Positions 26,883 to 35,967 of a stretch of DNA of 35,967 nt are shown one piece after another. The DNA lies in contig NZ_PPQS01000009.1 in assembly GCF_002902405.1 (NCBI RefSeq), forward strand, positions 11,307-47,273, read 5' to 3'. The first letter of the stretch is position 1. The number at the start of each line of letters is the position of its first letter. Position numbers and translations under genes: made by a program. Below the pieces are notes generated by a model, which saw only the letters and a list, made by a program, of their open reading frames with translations, ran no database searches and was not told the DNA's origin. Origin of the DNA: Staphylococcus schweitzeri. Its GTDB lineage: Bacteria > Bacillota > Bacilli > Staphylococcales > Staphylococcaceae.

Positions 26883-29363
26883 TTATGATTTGTCGCGTAA
26901 ATTTTGTTCTAGTAATTGATTTAATTTTTCAATATTTTTATTCAACTGTTCTATATTTGTCATTTGTTGTTGCTTATTTAAGTGATGCTTATTTTGATAA
27001 TCTACTAAAGCATCGTGCAAGAACATAGGATTTGTAGATTGCTGTCTCACTTGTTGATATAATGCCATCGTTCTATTATCCAGCACGATTGTCTGCGTCT
27101 CGTCACGCATTTGTGAGCCTTTTCCTGCATGTGTATCTTCTTCGTGTACTTTAAACGTTGTATCGTACTTTTCCTTGCTATTTTTAACTTCAGATTCCTG
27201 TGATTCAACCGTTTTATATTTTTCAAGTGCATGTCCTTCAATATCAACTCGTGGAATAATGCGATTCAACCATGCTGGTAAATACCACGAACCTTTTCCA
27301 AACAATTTAGTTAATGCAGGAATTAACATCATTCTGACTACGAAGGCATCAAAGAGTACACCAAAAGCTAATGCCATACCCATTGATTTAATCATGACAT
27401 CTTCTTGGAACACAAAGGCAAAGAAGACACTAAACATGATTAATGCTGCAGCAACAATAACTGGACCACTTTCTTTCAATCCTACTTTAATAGAATAATC
27501 ATTATTACCTGTTTTACTATATTCTTCATGAATTCGTGACATAAGGAAGACTTCATAATCCATCGCCAATCCAAATAAGATCCCTATAGTAATAACCGGT
27601 AAAAATGCTAGCATTGGTCCTGTAGTTTCAATACCAAACAGACCTTTCATAAATCCATCTTGCATTACTAATGTTGTAAACCCTAGTGTTGCCATTAATG
27701 ATAAGACAAATCCTAATACTGCTTTTAAAGGTATTAAGATTGAACGGAAAACTATCATTAATAAGAAAAATGCTAACACAACAATGACTGAGGCAAATAA
27801 AGGTATCGCTTCATTTAACTTTTTGGACATATCAATATTAATGACACTCTGTCCTGAAATTTCTGTTTTAAATCCATACTTATCTTGCGCATCTTTATTA
27901 TAATTTCGTAAATCATGTACTAAGTCATTTGTACTTTCTGCATTAGGTCCATGCTTAGGTATCACCACCATCAAAGCATAATCATTATCTTTACTCATTT
28001 GTGGTGGTGTAACTAAATCCACATTTTTCTTATTTTTAATATCTTTATATACAGACTGTAAATCTTGTTGTAATCCTTGTGGATCATCCTTTTTATCTTT
28101 TACATTTATCAACATCGGTATTTGGCCATTAAATCCTTCGCCAAATTTATCCGAGATAATATCGTAGGCTTTTTTCTGAGTAGAATCTGCTGGTTTAACA
28201 CCGTCATCCGGAATACCAAGTCGCATATGACTAACCGGTATTGCAGCTGCTACTAATATGATTAAACCTAGTAATACTGCCGCAAGTGCATTTCCTGTAA
28301 TAAATTTAGACCATGGCGTATCAATATCTTTTTTGAATTTAGACTGTAATTTATTCACTTTAATGCGCTTATGGAAAATACTTATTAGTGCAGGTAATAA
28401 AGTTAATGCACTAATTACAGCAAAAATAACACTAATTGCCGAAGCAAATCCCATTATCGCTAAGAAATCAATTCCTACTAATGATAAACCACATACTGCA
28501 ATCACAACTGTTACACCAGCAAAAATAACTGCGCTACCTGCTGTTCCTACTGCAAGACCAATACCTTTAATGTAATCTGTTTCAGTTTTCATAACTTGTC
28601 GGTATCTGAATAAAATAAACAGAGCATAATCGATACCAACTGCTAGTCCAATCATTACGGCTAATGTCAGTGTGACATTAGGTATATCAAATGCATATGT
28701 CAGCAAACTAATAATACCTACGCCAGAGGCTAAACCAATTAATGCACTTATAATTGGTAATCCTGCAGCAATAACTGAACCAAACGTGATTAATAACACA
28801 ACAAAGGCAACAATAATACCCACTAATTCAGAATTACCGCCTATGTCTGTTGAGGTCATACCTGTACCAGTTAACTCTGTTTGTACATTATGATTATCAC
28901 GTAAATCTTTCAAATGACTTTTAACATTATCTCTAGAGTCATCTTTTAAAGAAGTTTGACTAACATCATATGTGATATCTGCAAATGCAGTTGTTTTGTC
29001 TTTACTAATTTGCTTATTTTCATATGGATCTGATATTTTATCGATGTGTTTGTCATCTTTTTTAATATCGTCTAACGTTTTCTTAATATCTTTAGTGATA
29101 CTCGGTTGCACAATACCATCATCTTTAGTCGTTTTTAAAACTACACGTATTTGTGCCTTCTCACTATCTTGATTAAAATGCTTTTCAATCTTTTCATTCG
29201 TGTCTAATGACTTTAAACCAGTCATTTTAATATCGTTATCAAATTTCGGTGCATTTGTAGCAATTGGTATAAATATTGCAGCTACAATAATTACCCATGC
29301 GATTAATGTGGACCACTTATGCTTTGCGATAAATGTACCCATCTTGTATAAAAATTTCGCCAA
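26883..29363 (-). CDS. farE: MMPL/RND-family fatty acid efflux pump FarE
   Basis: An 826-residue RND-type exporter with about twelve membrane segments: one at 15-35, a large outer loop, five near 180-345, another at about 365, a second outer loop, and five near 520-690. The two MMPL halves show GLAVGIDYALFILFRYR and GLAMDYEVFLMSRIHEEY, the proton-relay Asp motifs. After the last segment comes a cytoplasmic tail (about 705-826) ending in a predicted coiled coil (NIEQLNKNIEKLNQLLEQNL). In S. aureus this protein exports linoleic and arachidonic acids under control of the divergent TetR gene. Start is TTG 29363, eight bases after GGGAGG. Membership of the family is sure; the substrate is by orthology. 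Confidence 0.9.
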   Translation of the reverse strand: MAKFLYKMGTFIAKHKWSTLIAWVIIVAAIFIPIATNAPKFDNDIKMTGLKSLDTNEKIEKHFNQDSEKAQIRVVLKTTKDDGIVQPSITKDIKKTLDDIKKDDKHIDKISDPYENKQISKDKTTAFADITYDVSQTSLKDDSRDNVKSHLKDLRDNHNVQTELTGTGMTSTDIGGNSELVGIIVAFVVLLITFGSVIAAGLPIISALIGLASGVGIISLLTYAFDIPNVTLTLAVMIGLAVGIDYALFILFRYRQVMKTETDYIKGIGLAVGTAGSAVIFAGVTVVIAVCGLSLVGIDFLAIMGFASAISVIFAVISALTLLPALISIFHKRIKVNKLQSKFKKDIDTPWSKFITGNALAAVLLGLIILVAAAIPVSHMRLGIPDDGVKPADSTQKKAYDIISDKFGEGFNGQIPMLINVKDKKDDPQGLQQDLQSVYKDIKNKKNVDLVTPPQMSKDNDYALMVVIPKHGPNAESTNDLVHDLRNYNKDAQDKYGFKTEISGQSVINIDMSKKLNEAIPLFASVIVVLAFFLLMIVFRSILIPLKAVLGFVLSLMATLGFTTLVMQDGFMKGLFGIETTGPMLAFLPVITIGILFGLAMDYEVFLMSRIHEEYSKTGNNDYSIKVGLKESGPVIVAAALIMFSVFFAFVFQEDVMIKSMGMALAFGVLFDAFVVRMMLIPALTKLFGKGSWYLPAWLNRIIPRVDIEGHALEKYKTVESQESEVKNSKEKYDTTFKVHEEDTHAGKGSQMRDETQTIVLDNRTMALYQQVRQQSTNPMFLHDALVDYQNKHHLNKQQQMTNIEQLNKNIEKLNQLLEQNLRDKS

Positions 29364-29391
29364 ATATATTGCCTCCCTTTAAAATCAACGT

Positions 29392-29406
29392 TATAGTTTA
29401 ACTATA
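29392..29406. promoter_or_regulatory. FarR-type palindrome near farE
   Basis: TATAGTTTAACTATA is a near-perfect palindrome 29 bases upstream of the farE start. It contains the TAGTTTA-type element I associate with FarR operators. Confidence 0.55.
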
Positions 29407-29472
29407 CAGTGTAGATTATTGTTCGATTATAGTATCTATACCCTACCTCTTAAAGAATTAAATTTTAAAATT

Positions 29473-29490
29473 TGTATACTAAACTACACA
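29473..29490. promoter_or_regulatory. FarR-type palindrome near farR
   Basis: TGTATACTAAACTACACA is a quasi-palindrome 16 bases before farR, with TAAACTA matching the reverse of the farE-side element. Together the two suit control of both divergent genes. Confidence 0.5.
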
Positions 29491-29506
29491 TTAAGGAGAA
29501 ATGTAG

Positions 29507-30055
29507 ATGAAAGAGACAGATTTAAGAGTTATTAAGACGAAAAAAGCATTATCTAGTAGTTTACTTCAATTGTTAGAGCAGCAATTATTCCAAACGATTA
29601 CTGTCAATCAAATTTGTGACAACGCACTTGTGCACCGTACAACTTTTTATAAACACTTTTATGATAAATACGATCTTCTAGAATATTTGTTCAACCAATT
29701 GACTAAAGACTACTTTGCTAGAGATATTAGCGATCGCCTTAACCATCCATTCCAAACGATTAGTGATACGATTAATAATAAAGAGGATTTACAAAAAGTA
29801 GCAGAATTTCAAGAAGAAGACTCTGAATTTAATAAAGTTTTGAAAAATGTCTGCATTAAAATTATGCATGATGATATTAAAAATAACAGAGATAGAATCG
29901 ATGTTGACGGTGATATTCCAGATAATCTCATATTTTATATTTATGGTTCGTTGATTGAAGGATTTTTGTATTGGATTAAAGATGAAAAAATAGATTGGCC
30001 TGGCGAAGATATTGATAACATTTTCCATAAAGTCATTAATATTAAAATCAAATAG
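29507..30055 (+). CDS. farR: TetR-family regulator FarR
   Basis: A 182-residue TetR-type regulator. The N-terminal helix-turn-helix is LLQLLEQQLFQTITVNQICDNALVHRTTFYKHFYDKYDLLEYLF (about 18-62), and the remaining helices would bind the ligand, expected to be an unsaturated fatty acid or acyl-CoA. AAGGAG precedes the ATG. It is divergent from farE with 143 bases between, containing two palindromes. By orthology it represses itself and controls farE; the sequence alone supports only a TetR regulator of its neighbour. Confidence 0.88.
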   Translation: MKETDLRVIKTKKALSSSLLQLLEQQLFQTITVNQICDNALVHRTTFYKHFYDKYDLLEYLFNQLTKDYFARDISDRLNHPFQTISDTINNKEDLQKVAEFQEEDSEFNKVLKNVCIKIMHDDIKNNRDRIDVDGDIPDNLIFYIYGSLIEGFLYWIKDEKIDWPGEDIDNIFHKVINIKIK

Positions 30056-30093
30056 TAGGTTACTATTATATGTTCATTTGCCTCAAATATAAC

Positions 30094-30146
30094 AAAAACG
30101 ATAACATACACGTTCATATTTCGTGTCATGCTATCGTTTTTTATTT
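30094..30146. terminator. Terminator of farR, overlapping an opposing small gene
   Basis: AAAACGATA at 30095 pairs with TATCGTTTT near 30132-30140, with inner CAT/ATG and CACG/CGTG pairing, then a T-rich tract on the plus strand. Its right arm covers the stop codon of the small gene on the minus strand, which it may also terminate. Confidence 0.8.
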
Positions 30147-30298
30147 TTAGTCTGCTTATCGCTGTTAAAATAACTGATACACAATACATATATGATGAAG
30201 AAAAAGATGTAGCCACTATCTAATTGACTTTGATTCAGTTGCTTAAATGACCAAACTGCTAATACCATTCCCATTATTATTGAAATAAAGTATCTCAT
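30131..30298 (-). CDS. Small membrane protein, 55 residues, unknown function
   Basis: An ATG at 30298 follows AGG with nine bases of spacing, and a purine-rich AAAGGAT lies further up. The 55-codon frame ends in TAG at 30131-30133. The product begins MRYFISIIMGMVLAV and has two hydrophobic stretches (about residues 3-17 and 29-45) and a basic tail, TKNKKR. I do not recognise a family. Its end overlaps the farR terminator, an economical convergent arrangement. It resembles in layout the small protein at 2466-2636. Confidence 0.6.
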   Translation of the reverse strand: MRYFISIIMGMVLAVWSFKQLNQSQLDSGYIFFFIIYVLCISYFNSDKQTKNKKR

Positions 30299-30367
30299 AT
30301 TCTTATACCTATTATCCTTTCATCAAAATATAGTTAACATTACTTAATTTTTAAAGTTATAAATAAA

Positions 30368-30400
30368 AAGAGCCAACCGCAATGGATGGCTCTTGCTCAT
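30368..30400 (-). terminator. Terminator of rocA
   Basis: AAGAGCCA (30368-30375) and TGGCTCTT (30387-30394) form an 8-base stem. On the minus strand it runs into TTTTTATTTA, 16 bases after the rocA stop. Confidence 0.8.
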
Positions 30401-30409
30401 TATGAAGCA

Positions 30410-31954
30410 TTAAAACATTTCTGATACAACTTTCTGCTCTAAGAAATGTAATAAGTAGTCTGGGCTACCTGTTTTAGCGTCTGTACCTGACATCTTGAAC
30501 CCACCAAATGGGTGATAGCCAACAACTGCTGATGTACAACCTCTATTAAGATATAAATTACCTACATCAAATTCATTAACTGCTTTAATCCAATGCTCAC
30601 GATTATTTGTAATCACTGCACCGGTTAAACCATAGTCCGTATCATTAGCCACCTCAATCGCTTCATCAAAGTTATTAACTTTTACAAAGCCAACTACTGG
30701 GCCAAAAATTTCTTCTTGCATTATTCTATCTTTAGATTTAAGTCCTGAAATGATTGTCGGTTCTACAAAGTAACCTTTTGAATCATCAGTACCGCCACCT
30801 TGTTCTAATTTACCTTCTTCTTTACCAATTTCAATATAATTTTTAATTTTATCGAATTGTTTTTTATTAATCACTGGACCCATGTACGTATTGTCTACAG
30901 TATTGCCCAAAGTTAATTCTTTTGTAAGTTTAACTGACTTTTCTAACACTTCGTCATAAACGTCTTTATGCACAATTGCACGTGAACATGCTGAACATTT
31001 TTGCCCTGAGAAACCGAATGCTGATGTAACAATTGCTTCTGCTGCCATATCAGTATCAATATTTTCATCGACTACAATCGCATCTTTACCACCCATTTCA
31101 GCAATCACACGTTTCAAGAAGTTTTGACCTTCATGAACAACAGCACTACGTTCATAAATTCTAGTACCTGTCGCACGTGATCCTGTAAATGTAACAAAGT
31201 GTGTATCTTTGTGATCAACTAAATAGTCACCAATTTCTTTTGGATCACCAGGAACAAAATTAACAACGCCTTTTGGTAATCCTGCTTCTTCTAAAATTTC
31301 CATTAATTTATAAGCGATATAAGGTGTATCCTCAGCTGGTTTCAATAACACTGTATTACCTGCAACTACTGGTGCTAAAGTCGTACCAGCCATAATTGCA
31401 AATGGGAAGTTCCACGGTGGAATTGTAACACCTGTACCAATTGATTTATAGAAATATTTATTATGCTCGCCTTCACGATCAAGTACTGGCTTACCTTGAG
31501 CCAAGTCCATCATAGAACGTGCATAGTATTCAATAAAATCAATACCTTCAGCTGCATCACCAACTGCTTCATCCCATGGCTTACCTGCTTCATAAACCAT
31601 AATTGCTGCAATTTCCGCTTTACGACGGCGAATAATTGCTGAAACACGTAGCATAAGCTCTGCACGATCGTTAGCTGACCATGTTTTCCAAGATTTATAA
31701 GCTTCATTCGCTGCTTTAAATGCATCTTCAACATCTTCTTTTGTTGCTTTTGATGCATTTGCAATCACTTGTGATGTGTCTGCAGGATTGATTGATTTAA
31801 TTTTATCATCTTTAAAAATCTTCTCTCCATTAATCACTAATGGTATGTCTTGACCCAATTCTTTTTCTACGTCTTTCAATGCTTTCTTAAACATATCCAC
31901 ATTTTCTTGGACTGAGAAATCGTAACCAGGTTCATTTTTAAATTCTACTACCAT
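30410..31954 (-). CDS. rocA: 1-pyrroline-5-carboxylate dehydrogenase
   Basis: Oxidises pyrroline-5-carboxylate (glutamate semialdehyde) to glutamate with NAD+, the shared last step of proline and arginine breakdown. The 514-residue protein is complete. Aldehyde dehydrogenase marks are visible: [12 protein letters not shown], the NAD-site FTGSRATG, catalytic Glu in [13 protein letters not shown] and catalytic Cys in [15 protein letters not shown]. The C-terminal [20 protein letters not shown] is typical. I chose ATG 31954, five bases after GGGGGTAAG; a GTG two codons earlier overlaps that region. A perfect cre match lies about 100 bases upstream, so glucose repression through CcpA is likely. 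Confidence 0.97.
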   Translation of the reverse strand: MVVEFKNEPGYDFSVQENVDMFKKALKDVEKELGQDIPLVINGEKIFKDDKIKSINPADTSQVIANASKATKEDVEDAFKAANEAYKSWKTWSANDRAELMLRVSAIIRRRKAEIAAIMVYEAGKPWDEAVGDAAEGIDFIEYYARSMMDLAQGKPVLDREGEHNKYFYKSIGTGVTIPPWNFPFAIMAGTTLAPVVAGNTVLLKPAEDTPYIAYKLMEILEEAGLPKGVVNFVPGDPKEIGDYLVDHKDTHFVTFTGSRATGTRIYERSAVVHEGQNFLKRVIAEMGGKDAIVVDENIDTDMAAEAIVTSAFGFSGQKCSACSRAIVHKDVYDEVLEKSVKLTKELTLGNTVDNTYMGPVINKKQFDKIKNYIEIGKEEGKLEQGGGTDDSKGYFVEPTIISGLKSKDRIMQEEIFGPVVGFVKVNNFDEAIEVANDTDYGLTGAVITNNREHWIKAVNEFDVGNLYLNRGCTSAVVGYHPFGGFKMSGTDAKTGSPDYLLHFLEQKVVSEMF

Positions 31955-31999
31955 GTACACTTACCCCCTATAAATTTTGAAAGTGGTTTAACCCTTTGA

Positions 32000-32023
32000 T
32001 TTAATGATATAACATCATTTAAA
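32000..32023. promoter_or_regulatory. Palindrome in the rocA promoter region
   Basis: TTTAATGAT and ATCATTTAAA are inverted arms (one extra T) around a five-base centre. It lies about 50-70 bases upstream of rocA and could be an operator for an unidentified regulator. Confidence 0.4.
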
Positions 32024-32051
32024 CCCATTTTACTATGATTAAGGTCATTTT

Positions 32052-32066
32052 TGCAATCGCTTTCAT
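32052..32066 (-). promoter_or_regulatory. CcpA cre site upstream of rocA
   Basis: The minus strand reads ATGAAAGCGATTGCA, meeting all fixed positions of WTGNAANCGNWNNCW. It lies about 100 bases before the rocA start. Confidence 0.75.
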
Positions 32067-32144
32067 TTTTATACATTATACCCTTCTTCTCAAGCATTTT
32101 GAAAATGATTAGTTACTTTTTAAAATTTAGAAGCGTCATGACAA

Positions 32145-32744
32145 CTAATTTAGTGTTTCATCGTTCAATGCTTCTGATGGTACCTCATTATCAATTTTAC
32201 GAACAACTTTACAAGGATTTCCAACCGCTAAACTATGTGGCGGAATATCTTTTGTGACAACACTACCTGCACCAATCACACTACCTTCTCCAATCGTCAC
32301 CCCTGGTAACACAGCTACATGACCGCCAAACCAAGTATTACTGCCAATATGAATGGGTCCGGCTTTTTCAAAACCTTCATTTCTATGATGAAAATTAAGT
32401 GGATGTGTTGCTGTGTAAAATCCACAATTAGGTCCTATAAAAACATTATCGCCAATTGTAATCTGTCCACCATCCATAAAATAACAATTGGTATTTACAA
32501 AGACATTTTTCCCAAGTTTAACGTTCCATCCGTAATCTGTATCAAAAGGGATGGCAATTTCGACATGATCAGTCGTAGTTTGGAATAATTGGTCAATCAA
32601 TTGCTTTCTTTTCTTTGTATCACCGGGTCTTGTATGATTTAATTCAAAGCAAATATCTTTCGCTCGTGCACGTTCATTTATTAAGTCTTGATCAAAGTTT
32701 GCATCGTACCATTTTTCTGCTAACATTTTTTCTTTTTCAGTCAT
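32145..32744 (-). CDS. Maltose/galactoside-type O-acetyltransferase
   Basis: A 199-residue left-handed beta-helix acetyltransferase of the NodL/Maa/LacA group, moving acetyl from acetyl-CoA to a sugar or similar hydroxyl. The N-terminal Mac domain is [30 protein letters not shown]. Hexapeptide repeats follow: [24 protein letters not shown] holds the catalytic His, and [45 protein letters not shown] is the cofactor part. I chose ATG 32744; three codons upstream there is another Met but no better ribosome binding site. The acceptor is unknown. No operon partner on this strand. Confidence 0.9.
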   Translation of the reverse strand: MTEKEKMLAEKWYDANFDQDLINERARAKDICFELNHTRPGDTKKRKQLIDQLFQTTTDHVEIAIPFDTDYGWNVKLGKNVFVNTNCYFMDGGQITIGDNVFIGPNCGFYTATHPLNFHHRNEGFEKAGPIHIGSNTWFGGHVAVLPGVTIGEGSVIGAGSVVTKDIPPHSLAVGNPCKVVRKIDNEVPSEALNDETLN

Positions 32745-32982
32745 TACACCTTTCAACTCCTAATAACTTATTTACTTGTTTAAAAGTTAATCAAATAAAC
32801 ATTCGCCTATGCAACTAATACACTATAACATTATAAAATCATGACCTTATCACCCTTATCTATACAATTCTCGCATCAAATACTGCTAAAGTAGTAGATA
32901 AATTCAATACTACAGACGCATTCATTTTTTAATTTATTAACGTACAATATGAGTAAGAGAAATATAAAGGAGTATGATAGCG

Positions 32983-33174
32983 ATGAGAATATTAATTACA
33001 GGCACAGTTGCTATCTTAATCATTTTAGGTTTGGTCAAAACGATACAAGATTACGAAATGACAAACGACACGAGTCGTCAGTTGTCAGACAACAAAGATG
33101 ATGATAAAGTCATCCATCTTAATAATTTTAAAAATTTACATGCGAAAGAATTTAATCCATCTGATTTCTTTTAA
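32983..33174 (+). CDS. Small membrane-anchored protein, 63 residues
   Basis: A 63-residue protein with one hydrophobic N-terminal segment (about residues 2-20, MRILITGTVAILIILGLV) followed by a highly charged tail with DDDKVIHLNNFKNLHAKEFNPSDFF. It may be a membrane-anchored or secreted peptide. I chose ATG 32983, ten bases after AAGGAG; the ATG at 32974 touches that site. A terminator follows at 33275. No family recognised. Confidence 0.65.
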   Translation: MRILITGTVAILIILGLVKTIQDYEMTNDTSRQLSDNKDDDKVIHLNNFKNLHAKEFNPSDFF

Positions 33175-33274
33175 GTCACCCAAGAATTGCAAATCCAGAA
33201 GTCATTTAAGTTTTACCTTTCATTCATACATCCTTTAATATTAATTACGACTTCTTTTATATAGATGCTAAATA

Positions 33275-33320
33275 GGGAGATTGTAGTGCAATGTTTGCAC
33301 GGCAATCTCTCTTTTTCTTT
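33275..33320 (+). terminator. Terminator upstream of copA
   Basis: GGGAGATTG (33275-33283) pairs with CAATCTCTC (33303-33311), and the inner TGCA/TGCA bases continue the stem. A T-rich tract follows. It insulates copA from the small gene upstream. Confidence 0.85.
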
Positions 33321-33349
33321 TTAAAATTGGTAAAAGTAAAACGCAACGA

Positions 33350-33378
33350 TTGACTTATATACCTGTAGGGGGTACATT
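33350..33378 (+). promoter_or_regulatory. copA promoter with CsoR-type operator in the spacer
   Basis: -35 TTGACT (33350-33355) and -10 TACATT (33373-33378) with a 17-base spacer. Between them lies TATACCTGTAGGGGGTACA (33358-33376), an inverted TACC...GGTA element with a G-run, as expected for the copper-sensing repressor CsoR. Confidence 0.75.
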
Positions 33379-33413
33379 AGACGTGTAACAATGAATCACA
33401 GGGAGGCAATAAT

Positions 33414-35822
33414 GTGGCTAATACGAAAAAAACAACATTAGATATCACTGGTATGACTTGTGCCGCATGTTCAAATCGTATCGAAAAGAAACTGAATAAA
33501 CTTGATGACGTTAATGCCCAAGTGAATTTAACTACAGAGAAAGCAACTGTTGAGTATAACCCTGATCAACATGATGTCCAAGAATTTATTAATACGATTC
33601 AACATTTAGGTTACGGTGTCGCTGTAGAAACTGTCGAATTAGACATTACAGGCATGACTTGTGCTGCATGCTCAAGCCGTATTGAAAAAGTGTTAAATAA
33701 AATGGACGGCGTTCAAAATGCAACGGTCAATTTAACAACAGAGCAAGCTAAAGTTGACTATTATCCTGAAGAAACAGATGCTATTCAACTTGTCACTCGC
33801 ATTCAAAAATTAGGTTATGATGCAGTCGTTAAAGATAACAATCAAGATCAAACGTCACGTAAAGCTGAAGAGCTGAAGCATAAATTAATTAAACTTATCA
33901 TATCGGCAGTATTATCATTACCGCTATTAATGTTAATGTTTGTGCATCTTTTCAATATGCATATACCAGCACTATTTATGAATCCATGGTTCCAATTTAT
34001 TTTGGCTACACCTGTACAATTTATTATTGGATGGCAATTTTATGTAGGTGCATATAAAAACTTAAGAAATGGTGGCGCAAATATGGATGTGCTTGTAGCC
34101 GTTGGTACGAGTGCAGCATATTTTTATAGTATTTATGAAATGATTCGTTGGCTAAGTGGTGCAACTACGCAACCGCATTTATATTTTGAAACAAGCGCCG
34201 TACTTATTACCTTAATTTTATTCGGTAAATATTTAGAAGCTAGAGCGAAATCTCAAACAACCAATGCGCTTGGTGAATTATTAAGTTTGCAAGCTAAAGA
34301 AGCACGTATTTCAAAAGATGGAATTGAAATCATGATTCCTTTAAACGATGTACGCGTTGGAGATACACTTATCGTTAAACCAGGTGAAAAAGTCCCTGTT
34401 GATGGCACAATTATTAAAGGTATGACTGCCATCGACGAATCTATGTTAACAGGTGAATCTATCCCTGTTGAGAAGAATGTTGATGATACTGTAATTGGTT
34501 CAACGATGAATAAAAACGGTACTATTACGATGACAGCAACAAAAGTTGGCGGGGACACTGCGCTAGCAAATATAATTAAAGTTGTCGAAGAAGCCCAAAG
34601 TTCTAAAGCGCCGATTCAACGATTGGCAGATATTATTTCTGGTTATTTCGTTCCTATCGTTGTTGGTATCGCACTATTAACATTTATCGTGTGGATTACT
34701 TTAGTTACACCAGGTACATTTGAACCTGCACTTGTTGCGAGTATTTCCGTTCTCGTCATTGCTTGTCCATGCGCATTAGGACTTGCTACACCAACTTCTA
34801 TTATGGTAGGTACTGGTCGCGCTGCTGAAAATGGTATTTTATTTAAAGGTGGCGAGTTTGTTGAACGCACACATCAAATTGATACCATCGTTTTAGATAA
34901 AACGGGTACCATTACAAATGGTCGTCCAGTCGTGACAGATTATCATGGTGACGATCAAACTTTACAACTACTCGCTACTGCTGAAAAAGATTCTGAGCAT
35001 CCATTGGCAGAAGCTATTGTCAATTATGCTAAGGATAAACACTTACAATTAACTGAAACAACAACGTTTAAAGCAGTACCTGGCCATGGTATTGAAGCAA
35101 CGATTGATCATCACCATATATTGGTTGGTAACCGTAAATTAATGGCTGACAATGATATTAGCTTGCCTAAACATATTTCTGATGATTTAACACATTATGA
35201 ACGAGATGGTAAAACTGCTATGCTCATTGCTGTTAATTATTCATTAACTGGTATCATCGCAGTGGCAGATACTGTAAAAGATCATGCCAAAGATGCTATA
35301 AAACAATTGCATGATATGGGCATTGAAGTTGCCATGTTAACTGGCGATAATAAAAACACTGCTCAAGCCATTGCCAAACAGGTTAGTATTGATACAGTTA
35401 TTGCTGACATTTTACCCGAAGAAAAAGCTGCACAAATTGCCAAACTACAGCAACAAGGTAAGAAAGTAGCTATGGTTGGTGACGGTGTAAATGATGCGCC
35501 TGCATTAGTTAAAGCAGATATCGGTATTGCCATTGGTACAGGTACAGAAGTCGCTATTGAAGCAGCTGATATCACTATTCTTGGTGGCGACTTAATGCTT
35601 ATTCCTAAAGCCATTTATGCAAGTAAAGCAACCATTCGTAATATTCGCCAAAATCTATTTTGGGCATTCGGCTATAATATTGCTGGCATACCAATTGCTG
35701 CAATGGGCTTACTTGCACCATGGGTTGCTGGCGCTGCGATGGCACTAAGTTCAGTGAGTGTTGTGACAAATGCACTTAGATTGAAAAAGATGCGATTAGA
35801 ACCACGCCGTAAAGATGCCTAG
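33414..35822 (+). CDS. copA: Copper-exporting P1B-type ATPase
   Basis: An 802-residue ATPase that pumps Cu(I) out of the cytoplasm. Two N-terminal heavy-metal domains each carry GMTCAAC (Cys16/19 and Cys83/86). Eight membrane segments follow, with the ion-site Cys451-Pro-Cys453 in VIACPCALG, the phosphorylation site DKTGT (Asp495), and the TGDNKNTA and [10 protein letters not shown] nucleotide-domain motifs. GGGAGG precedes the GTG start at 33414. The promoter has a CsoR-type operator. In S. aureus the copper chaperone gene copZ normally follows in the same operon; no copZ start is seen in the 145 bases after copA here. A few percent of residues differ from the S. aureus protein I remember. 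Confidence 0.97.
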   Translation: MANTKKTTLDITGMTCAACSNRIEKKLNKLDDVNAQVNLTTEKATVEYNPDQHDVQEFINTIQHLGYGVAVETVELDITGMTCAACSSRIEKVLNKMDGVQNATVNLTTEQAKVDYYPEETDAIQLVTRIQKLGYDAVVKDNNQDQTSRKAEELKHKLIKLIISAVLSLPLLMLMFVHLFNMHIPALFMNPWFQFILATPVQFIIGWQFYVGAYKNLRNGGANMDVLVAVGTSAAYFYSIYEMIRWLSGATTQPHLYFETSAVLITLILFGKYLEARAKSQTTNALGELLSLQAKEARISKDGIEIMIPLNDVRVGDTLIVKPGEKVPVDGTIIKGMTAIDESMLTGESIPVEKNVDDTVIGSTMNKNGTITMTATKVGGDTALANIIKVVEEAQSSKAPIQRLADIISGYFVPIVVGIALLTFIVWITLVTPGTFEPALVASISVLVIACPCALGLATPTSIMVGTGRAAENGILFKGGEFVERTHQIDTIVLDKTGTITNGRPVVTDYHGDDQTLQLLATAEKDSEHPLAEAIVNYAKDKHLQLTETTTFKAVPGHGIEATIDHHHILVGNRKLMADNDISLPKHISDDLTHYERDGKTAMLIAVNYSLTGIIAVADTVKDHAKDAIKQLHDMGIEVAMLTGDNKNTAQAIAKQVSIDTVIADILPEEKAAQIAKLQQQGKKVAMVGDGVNDAPALVKADIGIAIGTGTEVAIEAADITILGGDLMLIPKAIYASKATIRNIRQNLFWAFGYNIAGIPIAAMGLLAPWVAGAAMALSSVSVVTNALRLKKMRLEPRRKDA

Positions 35823-35967
35823 ATTCCTTAATAACGAAGGATTCTTTGGTGATTCTGAGGTAGGATAATAATTGGCTGTATCTTCTGAAAGTAATGTCGT
35901 GGTTACAGTTGGTGCTTCGCTTCAACTGCATATATAGTTACACTTTTCGCTTGGCGAATTAGTGTAT
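35823..35967. other. Structured intergenic sequence after copA, cut by the window edge
   Basis: No coding frame is supported. Two hairpins are visible: CAGTTG (35906-35911) with CAACTG (35923-35928), and ACACT/AGTGT with inner TTCGC/GCGAA (35940-35965). The stretch has a repeat-like character (TTCGCTT occurs in both). It may be a dispersed intergenic repeat, but that cannot be tested from this window. Confidence 0.45.

Noticed and set aside
29941..30216. Minus-strand frame overlapping the end of farR
   Set aside because: Mostly antisense to farR and opposes the better small gene at 30131-30298, which has a start signal.

Overview
The window looks like chromosomal DNA of Staphylococcus aureus or a very close relative of the S. 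aureus complex. It is low-GC, starts and ribosome binding sites are typical of staphylococci, and the gene order (srtA, sdaAA/sdaAB, glcB, cidABCR, mvaA/mvaS, ogt, clpL, feoAB, farE/farR, rocA, copA) is the one I know from that group. Several proteins (MvaA, CopA) seem to differ by a few percent from the S. aureus sequences I remember, so S. argenteus, S. schweitzeri or a divergent S. aureus lineage is possible. I saw no rRNA, tRNA, insertion sequence, prophage or CRISPR array.

Layout. 1-2640: end of an ABC exporter, sortase A, a GNAT acetyltransferase and a small membrane protein. 2700-5520: a CcpA-type operon of a PfoR-like membrane protein and the two serine dehydratase subunits. 5980-9290: a small membrane peptide, an EamA exporter, an alpha/beta hydrolase, a thioredoxin-like protein and a thioesterase. 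9530-11900: glucose-type PTS permease glcB behind an RNA antitermination leader. 12000-16005: the cid locus (holin-like CidA/CidB, pyruvate oxidase CidC, regulator CidR). 16170-17300: a YozE-like protein and a secreted CHAP amidase. 17380-20160: divergent mevalonate genes mvaA and mvaS. 20312-20980: an exported protein with the fold signature of staphylococcal superantigens, placed between mvaS and ogt. 21180-24240: ogt and the Hsp100 ATPase clpL. 24241-26660: ferrous iron uptake (feoA, feoB and a Cys-rich small partner). 26790-30300: fatty-acid efflux pair farE/farR and another small membrane protein. 30368-33320: rocA, a sugar-type acetyltransferase and a small anchored peptide. 33350-35967: the copper exporter copA behind a CsoR-type operator, then a structured sequence with no copZ visible before the window ends.

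A common thread is carbon overflow and catabolite control. Motifs matching the CcpA cre consensus stand before the serine dehydratase operon, glcB (one mismatch), cidA and rocA. Glucose import, pyruvate oxidation to acetate, serine to pyruvate and proline/arginine breakdown therefore all appear wired to the same regulator. The rest is envelope biology (sortase, CHAP amidase, fatty-acid efflux), metal handling (iron, copper) and stress. The most unusual item is the superantigen-like gene in an otherwise housekeeping neighbourhood.
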